From positions 1,464,382-1,528,381 of the forward strand of contig NC_036454.1 of NCBI RefSeq assembly GCF_002775205.1: 64,000 nt of DNA, written 5' to 3'. Position 1 is the stretch's first letter. Each line of letters begins with the position of its first letter. Positions 43,099-62,900 of this stretch are shown here, piece after piece. The position numbers and the translations under genes were made by a program. The notes beneath the pieces are model-generated. The model saw only the letters and a list, made by a program, of their open reading frames with translations, ran no database searches and was not told the DNA's origin. Source of the DNA: Xiphophorus maculatus (Eukaryota > Chordata > Actinopteri > Cyprinodontiformes > Poeciliidae).

Positions 43099-45250
43099 AA
43101 GGGCATTCACCTGAAATGGAGGTACACCTGCTCAGCGAGGGGGCGAGGCCTGGAGATGCAGGCTCAGGAGGGGGCGTGGCCAAGCCACATTGAGAGGAGG
43201 GGCTCCATGTGACATCATCAGCCTGAACACACAGGTGGAGTAACATGCTGGATGTTCTGGTTCCCAACAGAACCGGGTCTTTCTGCTGGTACCAGAACCG
43301 ACTGTTAACTGACCGGTTCTGGCCCAGTTGGGACGGCTCTGTGTGAGTTACCTGGATGTGGGAGGAGCTTAGCGTCAGCTGACCCACTGAACTTCCTGCC
43401 AACAGACAAACAGAAACTGTGTCATGGTTGGACCTCCAACCGGACCTCCAACCGGACCTCTTTGGTTCTGTTCTTCACCTGAGCTGCTGATTGGCTGCCA
43501 GACCTGGGGGGCGGGGCTGAGGTCCAGGTGAGGCTGGGGGGAGGGACAGCAGGCGTCCTCCAGCGGGTCCAGAGAGAGTCGGCAGCACTCCATGATGATG
43601 TCATGGACCTCACAACACCTCCACCTGGGGTCAGAGGTCAGGGGTCAGAACCAGTCCTGACCCAAACGGTGGACCCGAACCGATTCAGAAACCAGGAGGT
43701 CCGGTGTGGGTTCTGGTCCCGGTAAGCGGGGTGCGAATGGTTCTGGTCGGCTCACCTGGACGGGTCCAGTTCGGAGTCCTGGGTTCCGGTCACGAGTTCT
43801 GGGTGGATCCGAACATGTTCCAACATTGGCTGGAAGGGAAGCAGAGTGGAATCAGAACCGGCACCGCTTCATCCAGACTCTGGGTCAGAACCATGTAAGC
43901 ATCAGAACCCTGCAGGAGACCGGACCTCCAGCACCGACCCAGCTACTCTGAAAGGAGCCCTGGACTGGTTCTGGTTTCATTTGGTCGACCGGTTCTGACC
44001 GGTTCTGACCTTGACCACCTCCTGGAAGGTGTCCAGGTTCTGACCTGATTCTGACCCGGTTCTGACCCAGTTCTGACCTTGACCACCACCTGGAAGGTGT
44101 CCAGGTTCTGACCCGGTTCTGACCCAGTTCTGACCTTGATCACCTCCTGGAAGGTGTCCAGGTTCTGACCCGGTTCTGACCCAGTTCTGACCCGGTTCTG
44201 ACCTTGACCACCTCCTGGAAGGTGTCCAGGTTCTGACCCGGTTCTGACCCGGTTCTGACCTTGACCACCTCCTGGAAGGTGTCCAGGTTCTCCTTCATGC
44301 CGTAGTGCAGCCTCAGGTAGGAGACGAAGTTGCAGGGGAACATCCCGTACAGACGGTGGAACAGCGAGTAAACGGCGGCGTGGAGGTGGACCAGGTACGC
44401 CGCGCTCACCTGACCTGCGGGAACAGCGGCGGCCAATCAGAACCCGCTGTTCCACCCGGAGCCCCGCCCCCCCCGCCGGCCCGGTTTACCGGGGTTCCTG
44501 TAGCTCCGGGACGCCAGGCGACCGAAGACGTCGAAGAAGTCGTAGATGTGCTGCTTCCCGGCCTGAGGGATCATGGGTAACAGCGCGACCAGGACCAGAA
44601 CCCCGCTGACCAGAACCGCCACGTCTCCGTCCGTCTGTGACGCAAACACAAGATCTGAGCAGTACCGGGCCGAACCTGCTGGTTCTGGCTCTGGACCGGT
44701 TGGTTCTGCTGCGGTTCTGGGTCGGTACCTTGAGGCAGCGCAGCAGCGTCGGCAGCACCGGCGCCTGGCTGATGTGGTGGATCCAGGGCGGCTGCTTCCG
44801 GATCAGGTGACCCAGCAGGGCGATGGCTGCTGCTCTGTTTCCGGGTCGGGTCAGCGCCTCGTTCAGCTTCTCCAGCAGCACCTGGGGGGGTGGAGCCGAC
44901 CCGTTAGCCGGCTGAAAAGCGCCACAGAAGGTGAGGACACGCCGCTCACCTTGTGGTGAGGCTCCCTGATGGAGGAGAGCAGCAGCAGCACCTGGGAGGA
45001 GGAGGAGTCCAGGTAATGCTCCACCAGGGAGGACAGCACAGCGCCCCCTCTGTCTGCAAACAGAACTACGGTCAGACCGAGCCAGCAGGAGGAGTGGCCG
45101 GCTGGACTCACCTGGACTCACCTGGACTCAGCTGGACTCACCTGAACTCAGCTGCTGGTTGATGGCGGTTCTGACCCGCTCCAGCTCCTGCAGCTCCGAA
45201 CTCTCCAGACAGAGCAGCAGGTCCGAAACACTCAGCGGCTCTCTGGACAT
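36119..45250 (-). CDS. tsc1: TSC1 (hamartin), complete, 21 coding exons
   Basis: Scaffold of the TSC1-TSC2-TBC1D7 complex that turns off Rheb/mTORC1 at lysosomes. Exons: 45142-45250, 44950-45053, 44729-44881, 44490-44634, 44260-44414, 43756-43829, 43479-43624, 43352-43395, 43111-43222, 42936-43015, 42800-42875, 42202-42389, 42007-42134, 41882-41922, 41158-41321, 40885-41067, 40697-40807, 37161-37283, 36907-37094, 36595-36753, 36119-36509. Phases agree: 2874 nt, 957 aa (human 1164). N-terminal helical domain: [64 protein letters not shown]. After a Ser/Pro-rich middle comes [20 protein letters not shown] and a long coiled coil. The C terminus [13 protein letters not shown] matches hamartin's conserved end. 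The middle region is short, which explains the length. Confidence 0.96.
37411..39572. mobile_element. hAT-like DNA transposon, non-autonomous, in tsc1 intron 17
   Basis: Left end CAGGGGCGATTCTAG; the right end, reverse-complemented, is CAGGGGCGGATCTAG, i.e. ~15-bp terminal inverted repeats with two mismatches. The flanking 8-mers do not match, so the boundaries are less certain. The interior is AT-rich with a 19-bp perfect hairpin (37528-37573) and a GC-rich island (38850-39130). A 74-codon minus-strand frame near 38596-38820 starts [21 protein letters not shown] do not recognise it, and a related stretch is at 29930-29990. No transposase. Confidence 0.45.
39943..40221 (-). other. Unrecognised 92-codon frame inside tsc1 intron 17
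   Basis: Starts [19 protein letters not shown] and ends at 39943. Upstream (40240-40285) are GTTGCC/GGCAAC half-sites like RFX motifs (GTAGCAACC, TAGGCAACC). The opposite strand also has a 63-codon frame. No homology recognised; it could be a nested first exon or chance. Confidence 0.15.
42420..42600. repeat. Palindromic TTAGCTAATA array in tsc1 intron 11
   Basis: About 18 overlapping copies of AGCTAATA/TATTAGCT in both orientations, so the whole tract is self-complementary and can extrude as a cruciform. Confidence 0.85.
43055..43096. repeat. (CA)n microsatellite, tsc1 intron 9
   Basis: About 21 CA units, 40-80 bp upstream of the acceptor for exon 42936-43015. Confidence 0.93.
44011..44290. 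repeat. Minisatellite duplicating the end of tsc1 exon 5 with its donor
   Basis: The segment TTGACCACCTCCTGGAAGG (plus strand; reverse complement of the last codons of exon 5) recurs at 44011, 44079 (TTGACCACCACC), 44136 (TTGATCACC), 44204 and, as the genuine exon end, 44261. Spacings alternate 68, 57, 68, 57 bp, a ~125-bp higher-order unit. Each copy keeps the exon end plus a GTCAG donor on the coding strand. Confidence 0.9.
45102..45151. repeat. 10-bp tandem repeat at the tsc1 exon 1 donor
   Basis: Five CTGGACTCAC-like units. On the coding strand each reads GTGAGTCCAG, so adjacent units recreate CAG|GTGAGT, a consensus 5' splice site. The true exon 1 ends at 45142 inside the array. Confidence 0.85.
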
Positions 45251-46212
45251 CCTGCAACAAGAGGTTCTGGTCAGGAAGGAGGTTCTGGTCAGATCCAGAA
45301 CCAGCTGGAAACTCACTGCTGTTCAATTCAATGATTTAATAGAAAAAACAAAGTTTAATAGTTTTTGTTTCCAGAACTTCGTCCGTTTTTCTGACCTTTG
45401 ACCTCATTAACGCCTGTTCCTCCATATTAACTGTAACTGACAGTCGCTGTGACTTAAACCTCAGAATATCAAGAATTGTTTTCTGAAAGTTTCACGATTA
45501 TTTTCTAAAAAATGTTTGAGATGAAAGATTTCAGATCCGAACGGTTTGTGTCTAAACTTGACCAGAACCGAACCCAGAACCTGATCCTTTAACTGTGTGG
45601 ACCTGACTGACGTCAGTTTTATTACCAGCCTATTTAAAGGCTCCACATGACCTCCAGGATAAACCCAGGGGTCACGTTTCCACTTCCGGGTCACAGCTCA
45701 GGAACATTCACCGTTTATTTCAACTAAATCCGTTTAAACTTCATTTACGTGACAAATTCAACTCATTTCTTTCAAATAATCAGTTAAATGAACAGAAGCG
45801 AACTTTCGAGTGGCCTCTGACGTCAGCGCCGTTATTTATTCTGTGTGACGTCACTCAGCGGCTTAAAAACACCTGGAAGCTAAGAGCTAAGCTAACAGGC
45901 TCGGAGCAGGCTGCCAGCGGAGCGAACAGAACCGTATTCCGGTCCGGCAGCGGCCGCGTACCGCCTGCTGAGCAGCGATCAGAACCGGCTACGAACCGAA
46001 CGAACCCCCCAAAGCCCGGTTTAGAAGCTTCGGTACCTTCAGACCTGTTGAGCCCAGCTGACAGCGGACACGTCCAGTGACAGCAAGCCCCGCCCACTGC
46101 TGCAAGCTGGCACCTGCGGCTGCCAATCAGTGTCCAGAGTCGTTCAGGGACGCTGGCGGCGGTAGGAAAAATGAGTTTACCCGGATCAACAGGAAAGCAA
46201 ACGGTCTCTATT
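45251..46212. other. tsc1 upstream/promoter region
   Basis: GC- and CpG-rich around 45880-46160. A plausible non-coding tsc1 exon ends at a donor near 46036 (TCTGAAG|GTACCG on minus). Two perfect TGACGTCA sites lie inside (45818-45825, 45846-45853). Confidence 0.4.
45818..45853. promoter_or_regulatory. Pair of CRE sites upstream of tsc1
   Basis: TGACGTCA at 45818-45825 and again at 45846-45853, 28 bp apart. They suggest CREB/ATF input to tsc1 or an antisense start; untested. Confidence 0.45.
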
Positions 46213-46245
46213 GGACATGAAGCGTTCAGGAACACGAGCAGCGGT
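46213..46245 (+). repeat. 33-bp perfect direct repeat, copy 1
   Basis: Starts GGACATGAAGCG and ends GAGCAGCGGT. Copy 2 is at 46478-46510. The similarity extends about 25 bp further left with mismatches. This copy is followed by AAGAA, making AGCG|GTAAGAA, a donor-like site on plus; copy 2 is not (GTGGGG). Confidence 0.8.
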
Positions 46246-46477
46246 AAGAAAAAGTAGTTTCTTGAAGAATTTATGAACTCCTAGCCTTTAAACTCATTCT
46301 ATGTATTCAGATGGATCCTGGTTATTAGATCAATAATGAAAACGGGGGTCCCTCTGAAAACATACTTTGAGTTTTTGGCGTGGGAGCTAATAAGCTTTTG
46401 GGGTTTTTTACTTCTTTTGAACATTTTAAGATCACCGTTTGGAAAGGAGATCAACAGGAAAACAGACGCTCTTTATC

Positions 46478-46510
46478 GGACATGAAGCGTTCAGGAACAC
46501 GAGCAGCGGT
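46478..46510 (+). repeat. 33-bp perfect direct repeat, copy 2
   Basis: Exact second copy of 46213-46245, 265 bp downstream. No gene recognised around either copy; 46511-47165 is likewise without a recognisable gene. Confidence 0.8.
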
Positions 46511-47915
46511 GGGGAAAATGAAAACCAGCGATCCTGCTCAGTAGCAGAAACGGATGGTTTAATCCGAGGAGACGTTCATGGCCACCAGGATTATTTAAAT
46601 CTAAGTGTTTCTCAGCAGAAGCTGCTGATGATGCAGAAAATAACTTTTCTTTGCTTTTACACTCCAGTTACTTTTCACCCATTTCCAGTCCTTGAATGAG
46701 ACGAAGGCAGTAAGCAGAGCTTTAATAAAACCTGCAGGGTCTGTGGTCTGATCCATGCTACAGATCACTGCGGTGACCTCTGACCTCTGCTGATTCAGAT
46801 GGACAGAAACAAAAGATGTAAAAATAGAAAGCAGAAGTTTTGGTGACTCGGGGTTTTCTGAGGTCGGAGCTGAACCAGCAGCTGCTGATCCTGGTGCTGC
46901 CTTCAGGTGCTCCTGTAAACAGCAGCTGTGTGTTTTCCCAGCCGCCGCCGATAGCAGCCGGCCGGCCCGGTTAATGATCCACCCGACCTTCAGAACCAGT
47001 GTGTGTGTGAGTGCACGCACGCACACACAGATACAGCATTAATTAAATGTTAGCCTGAGAAAGAATTTAATTCAATTTCGTTTTATTCTCACTTTTAATT
47101 AAGCTCTCTACATAAATATGTATGTATATACATACATATACTGTATATATGTATGTATGTATATACACAGTAAAAAAAAATTCCGTAAAAAAACAGGAAA
47201 ACGTCCTGGTAATTTTCAGCCAGTACATTTTCTGTTTTCTTACGGTATTTTCACAGTTTTTCAATGTTAATTAACTTGCATTTCTGTTAATCCCTAACTA
47301 AAATTTTCCGTATTTTTCCAGTAAATCTGTAGTATATTCACAAGCATTTCTGTTACTTAAAAACTTGTATTTTTGACATTCAAACCATTCAAGTCTGTGT
47401 TAGACATTGACTAAGTAATAAATATAAAGCACTACATTTTAAATAAACATAAATTTAAGCAAAACTCAACTTCTTATTCAAAAGGACATTTAGACCATGA
47501 AATTTAGTGTTAAAATAGCTCATGCAGATGGGTTAACAATGAAACCATAAACAATCCATTTGCAAATTTTATTTTGCAGTTCATGGTTTTTCAATACCAT
47601 ATCAACACATCATTACAATATAATTACAAATTGCATTCTCAATTATATATTCAGTCAAACATATTTTAAAAGTTGTTAAGGTCAATGTAAAGTTCATTCT
47701 TGAGTCCAGACTTTGAAGTCAATTTAATAATTTTGTTAAGTTTAATTTAATTAACACAATCCAACACTAACATTAAAAAAATACAATTTTAATCTTGCAA
47801 TTTGCATTACAAGATTAAAATCACAGGTGTAAACAAGGACCAACATCCAACTACTATTTTCTGAACTGCTGTCAACATAACAGAGAACATTATGAAGCAT
47901 CACCTTTTACAAGAA

Positions 47916-50439
47916 TCACATTTTCCATGGACTGTCAAAGTCATACAGTTCATTTACAAACTTGAGCAGTCGGGGTGGAATGTGATGATGCTTCTTCCCC
48001 TTCATTTCAGCCTTTGACCCTCGTTTGGGGTTTAAGCCCAGAAAGACTCTAAAAAAAAAAAGGGAATGGATACTTGAGTTTAACATACAGACAGATGCGT
48101 CCAAATTACATTATTGCAGCTGATCACCAGTCCAGTTGCAGTCATGCAACTGGACTGTCTCAACAGTTGCAAATAACTCCTTGACAATCCTCAACTATGA
48201 CTAATTTGAATGAACAATCACTGAAACAACAAAATTGTTGGTACACTTCTCTTAATGAAGGCAAACCCGTAACAATCACTGAAGTTACTTGAAACTGATA
48301 AAATTGTAAAAAAAAGGGGAAAAAAAGATTGACTGAAAATTAAACAATGAAAATAAGACAATGCTTCTGAACTGTGTTTCAAAAGCACAGAATTAATCAA
48401 TTATTATTGCTCAGACCAAATAATTCAAAATATCAACAAAAATATACCAACCTTTGTATAAATTCCAGTGTCAGGGACATGTCTTTTGGATATTTTATGT
48501 TCAAGACATAAAACATGGAGAAGGCGTAGCTTAGGGCAGCGATGGGTGACTTGATGTGGTCATTCACAATCATTTGGTCAACAGCAACTTTAAAAAGCTG
48601 TTCACCTAAAGAAACAAATCATTAATACAAGAGTTTAAGATCCACCACAGGTGACCAGAACATGTCCATAATATGTTCTAAATACGCGCAGTAATTATAT
48701 AGAAAATGTTTTATTATATTAATTTTCATATGACTTTTTTTCACGTACCTGTCAACATATTTTTCTCTGTCCTTACATTTATTCAAAATACTGTATAATC
48801 CATGGGTGTCCAAAGTCGGTCCTCAAGGGCCGGCATCCTGCATGTTTTAGTTCTCCCTGGTTTAACGCACGTGGATCAAATGATGGCTCATTAGAGGCCT
48901 AAGAGGAACATTGACTTGCTGAAAGGTTGTTACTACCACCAGGGAGAGAATAAAACATGCAGGATGTCGGGCCTCCAGGACCGACTTTGGGGACCACTGG
49001 TATTCAGTTCCAACAATGTGTATGATATTGCATCAAAATGTATATTAGCAAACTTTAACATTATTTGAAGGTTATTCTAGAAAACATAGTACATATAGAA
49101 TTTTGAATCAAAAGTTTAACAGACTGAGGAAAGCAAAATAATAATAATTGCACACCCATTATAAAGATGCATGGGGTGCTTGGCAGGTCAAGATCAGGAC
49201 TCTCTGGATGCAGCAGCTAAGGAGAGAAAAGAAAATATACACAAAATAGAGAAATGTAAACACCAAAGCATGTAAATCTTCTAATAATGGACGTAACTAA
49301 ACAGCTAATGTTTACAAAAAATAATTGTTAATATTTTTGGACAAAAAGAAATGTTTACAGTGTAAATTGACCTCATTTTGACAAAATAGTTGGGCTGGTT
49401 TCTCCTTGAAGAATTTTGCGATTCCACTAATCACCTGGACAGCATCACTTCCTGGAATATCCACCCCTCTGGACCCAAGGAAGTCCTTTATTGTCTTTTC
49501 TTTCTTTGACAATTCCTCTGCCAGTCTGGTTTGTACTGGGAAGCCAAGAAGGGTGGTTGTGTGATCAAACAGGTGGATTGCTTCAAAGAGAAAAGGCCAG
49601 TCTTCTAATAACTTGCTGATGGAGTTTCCTCTGTTGATTGCTGCTCGCTGGACGCTATAGGTTTCAGCCATCATTCTTCGAACATCAGACTCTGGAAAAT
49701 GATTTGTTTGGAAGGCAGTTTTCAGTTGTTCCTGTGTAGACATTGTACATTCATGCTGAATATCTTGAAGAGTTTTCATTTCAGTTGCTATCTCTGTCAC
49801 AGTGGAGGCTGGAACTAAATACTTTGCTTGCAAGCCCAAGTAAAATATGGCCAGATTTTTTGTGTAGGTACATTGTGCATCATTACTTTCATTTACTTTC
49901 AAAGCCTGGTCAACATTAGCATCTCCTACATTTTCTGAACTACATGGTGCCTCACCTGAGCTTGACTGTTCTGAAACCGTTTCCTCAAGATGCTGTTCTG
50001 CAACGTCACATAAAAGCACAGCTGATATTTGACTTTCATTCCATCCCCTATGATACCTGGAGATGTGAGATGAAAAGGATGGTTTCACATGAAACATTTT
50101 GGAGCACCCATCAAAAGGGCAAGTTATTGCTAAACCTTCTTCTATGTGGCCACTTAGATGAGAAATTATCCCTTTGACATCCACATATTCTGTTGTACAA
50201 AAATTGAATGAGCATTTTAACTGTACAGATAGAGTTCGATTTTGGGTTTGACTGGTCTTTAAGTCTGAATGTGTTCTTGACATGTGAACAGCAAAGCAAC
50301 GATATGAAGAAAACCTTCTTCCACATTTTTTATGACCACAGGAGAAAAATACATTATGGACATGTCTGTGAGATCTGCAATGCTTCAAGTATGTGGATGA
50401 TGAGATGCATGTAAATGTGCAAATATTACACACATACAT
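47916..50439 (-). CDS. C2H2 zinc-finger protein of a repeated fish family, four coding exons
   Basis: Exons 49372-50439, 49156-49216, 48452-48605, 47916-48048; phases agree, 1416 nt, 471 aa. The N terminus has four C2H2-like fingers: CNICTFTCISSSTYLKHCRS, CGHKKCGRRFSSYRCFAVHM, CSFNFCTTEYVDVKGIISHL and CPFDGCSKMFHVKPSFSSHI, each closed by His residues. After an acidic linker comes a helical region (FYLGLQAKYLVPASTVTEIA, IHLFDHTTTLLGFPVQTRLA) and a basic C terminus (RVFLGLNPKRGSKAEMKGKK, ending YDFDSPWKM). I recall similar proteins as multi-copy uncharacterised fish genes but cannot name a function. It lies wholly inside the CACTA-like element and is intact. Further 5' exons are possible. Confidence 0.75.
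48801..48999. mobile_element. hAT-type MITE nested in the zinc-finger gene intron
   Basis: Starts CATGGGTGTCCAAAGTCGG and ends CCGACTTTGGGGACCACTG; the arms share GGCATCCTGCATG/CATGCAGGATG. Flanks GTATAATC and GTATTCAG may be a worn 8-bp duplication. Same family as 31556-31736. Confidence 0.65.
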
Positions 50440-51601
50440 AATGTCTTGGCTTTGTTGCAGTAACGTATGACTGCAAGAAAGTAATTTGTAAGGTGGGCTT
50501 TAGGTAACCAAAAAGTATGAGGTTACAAAAAGGCTTATCAGTCAAAATTTCTAATTAAATGCAAACCAAAATGCTTTATGTATATCAGTTTTTGGGCCTC
50601 CTAATGCTCATTCCCTTTTTTTCTTCCAGGAATATGTAAATTAATTGTCCATATCCTGACTGACTTCAAAACAAATTTATCACTGGCTGAAAAAGATAAT
50701 GTTCAAACAAAAAACGAACCGGAAGAGAACAAAGCTGGAGTCTGGACGTAAAAACTATCCTGTCAAAGTAAGAAAAAAAAAAACCACCTGCGTCTCACAC
50801 CCAGGTTATCAAATTGTGCTTAACAATTAAAATAACTACAGCCTGACATTTAAGAATAAGCACAAGCAGTATGACGCCATGAACTGCTAACTTTCACGCG
50901 CCATTTATCAACAGTTTGGATATTGAAAAGAAAAAAACGCAAAACACCAAAGGCTAAATCAAGAAAACTCACAGCAGACGACGACTGTCATATATATCAA
51001 TAATTTGGGGGGCTATGTGAGACACATTCTTATTAAGATGGTCGAAAAAATCAAGCTAGCAAGTTCCTCAAGAGATAAATGCAAAAATGGGCGCCGTACT
51101 TGGAGTGTGGGGAAAAAAAGAGAAAAGTGGTCACCGTTATAAATAACCTCGTCTTACTTTTACATTTCAGAACCAAAAACGGTATTTAAAAAATATGAGT
51201 AAAAACATTTTTAGTAAAACGAATGCAAAATTATACCGTATTTACAAGAAGATAGCGGTTCGCCAGTCTGAAATATTATCTATACTAATACTATGTTTAG
51301 TTTTTTTAATTTAAAAAATGTTTATTGAGTTACTTTACATTACCCCAGAGGTGCCAAAAACCGATTACTCCAACTTCTAAGTCCAACCTGGGTCCAGGAT
51401 ACACATTCAGTGTCGGAGAGAGAGCTTTGAATGGCTACAGAACAAGATTTTGCGCTTCGTGCAGGTTCTTGTTCCCATGATGCAATGCGCCAAATTGAAA
51501 ATACGGGAAAAATACCTGTAAAATGTAAAAACGGAAAATTCCTTCAAATTTCTACTGTACATTTTACCGTTTTTTTACAGTTTTTTTTACAGTGTATACA
51601 C

Positions 51602-51827
51602 AACATAGAAAACCACAACATTTATATTTACTGATTAAGGTCATTAATTTGACCATTTATGCGTGTTTGTTTTAATTTTTTTATTTATTCTTCACTCATT
51701 TTTACTTCTTGATTTTTGCAAAAATTGATCAACTAATTTTTTCTCGGTTCCAATTTTAGTCATGGACAAAAAATGGTCAAATTAATGACCTTAATCAGTA
51801 AATATAAATGTTGTGGTTTTCTATGTT
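51602..51827. repeat. 57-bp perfect inverted repeat with 112-nt spacer
   Basis: Arms 51602-51658 and 51771-51827 are exact reverse complements; arm 1 starts AACATAGAAAACC. It lies between the right end of the CACTA-like element and the cel promoter. The transcript would fold into a very stable hairpin. Confidence 0.9.
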
Positions 51828-52041
51828 ATGCATGTTGTTGTATGAAGAGTCGGCAGCAGCTGGGCTGGAGGTTTTTCCTCCCCTCGTGTCACAGACCTTT
51901 TTCCTTGTTCTTGCTTTTCCAGGTAAAGCTCAAAGTGACTTGGTTCTGGGTGGAGACGCGTCAGGTCACATGACATCATGAAGAGTCATCCAGTGTGGAG
52001 GCGTCGTGTTTCTGAGCCGACCTGAACGCCCCAGCAGGCGA

Positions 52042-52047
52042 TATAAA
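52042..52047 (+). promoter_or_regulatory. TATA box of cel
   Basis: TATAAA in GCGATATAAAGCAGG, 33 bp before the ATG. A start about 30 bp downstream would leave a 5' UTR of only some 5-10 nt. Confidence 0.7.
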
Positions 52048-52079
52048 GCAGGAGGTTCTGCAGGAGGAAGACACACATC

Positions 52080-61718
<9,639 letters not shown>

Positions 61719-61752
61719 TCCCTTGACCTTCATCCAGACAGATAAATGGGAT

Positions 61753-61758
61753 AATAAA
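61753..61758 (+). terminator. Poly(A) signal of cel
   Basis: AATAAA 35 bp after the cel stop codon. Confidence 0.75.
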
Positions 61759-61904
61759 TGAATTTGAAACCTTCTCTGTTTGCTCTTTGCGTCTAACACG
61801 AGTGCACATAAATTGTTCTGTCACATTCATTTTAAAGATTACAGCCTCAGATTTGGAAGGGACGTCCACCATCTTCTGTGTCACCATTAGAAATGAGAAC
61901 TGGA

Positions 61905-62900
61905 ACATCAGCTGATGCCTCGTTTCCACTGAGCGGTTTGGTACGCAGGTTTTCCTGCTTTCACACCCCACAGCCAAATGGTACTGCTGAAGGCGGCCAT
62001 TGTTTTCCAATGGTGGTCAGCCCGATGTGTGACGTTAGAACGTCAATGCAAAGTGACTGTTTGTGATTTGCCAACAGATTGTAAACCGATCCTGCATTTG
62101 GGAGAAGGAGGAACCTTGTGCCCCTACATGTTTGCTGTAATTCCTGTAAATAAATGAGAAATCTTGCATCTTGCAGGCGCGTTGTTTGGTTTTCCCTCTG
62201 CAGAGACATTCTGAGCAGTCTGTCGGCAGCTAATTCAGGATTAGCATGGACTCAGAGCTAACAGGGAGGCAGTGGGCTTGGGGACGAAGCAATTGGGTTG
62301 AGGACCAGATTCTTTACTATTCACACACAACTCTGATCCCAGTGGATCCCACTGTGGGTCCAGTGGAAGCAGCTGGACGGCTGGACCCACAGCAACAAAG
62401 ACACCAAGCTGGAATCCTGTGGAGGTTTTGGGCGCCCAGTGTTTCATCATCATTCCTTGTTCTGGATCTAGCCGCTGTCACCAATGCAATATTAAAAGAT
62501 TTGGGTCAATGCCGTCTGGGGGGGTTAGTAAAGGTCGATATGGTTCTGTACGGGTCGGTTTGGTACCCTGTTTTATGGTCCAGCATGTTCCAGAGAATAT
62601 TTTCAGTCAGCTGGACTAGGATAGCATCATTCTCGAGCTTCAACCAACGTGACGCTTCGCCCCAACTGGACCGTTGTCTTACGGACCTCCAGCAATGATA
62701 CGGGTCAGGTCGGTACTGTGGGCCGCTTTTACAATGGAAGCAGAAAGAATAGAACTAGAGGTGTGCCGATCGATTCATCGGCTGATTTCCGTGAAAAAGT
62801 GTATGATCGGTGATCGCCAGATCTTGTTGCCGATCACCAAAACCGATCACCTGTATCTCACCTTGCAGCCTGCGAGTGCCTCCATCAGCTGACTGAAACT
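61905..62900. mobile_element. Repeat-derived region, probable MITE fragments
   Basis: The left part begins CCTCGTTTCCACTGAGCGG and the right part, reverse-complemented from about 62745, TTCCATTGTAAAAGCGGCCC, resembling the ends of a fish DNA transposon. From 62760 a GTGCCGATCGAT-type block follows, common in fish dispersed repeats. Boundaries uncertain; no gene. Confidence 0.3.

Larger units (their letters stand above)
47166..51594. mobile_element. CACTA/EnSpm-like DNA transposon, no transposase, carrying a zinc-finger gene
   Basis: Left end CACAGTAAAAAAAA; the right end, reverse-complemented, is CACTGTAAAAAAAACTG. Both are followed by subterminal CCGTAAAA/ACGGTAAAA motifs and flanked by TA-rich duplicated bases (TATA on both sides). 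CACTG...CAGTG termini with short duplications are characteristic of CACTA elements. The interior has no recognisable transposase but a complete zinc-finger gene on the minus strand and a nested MITE. Family assignment is inferred from the ends. Confidence 0.55.

Noticed and set aside
43943-44455. A 170-codon Gln/Gly-rich frame
   Set aside because: Out-of-frame reading of the tsc1 exon 5 minisatellite.
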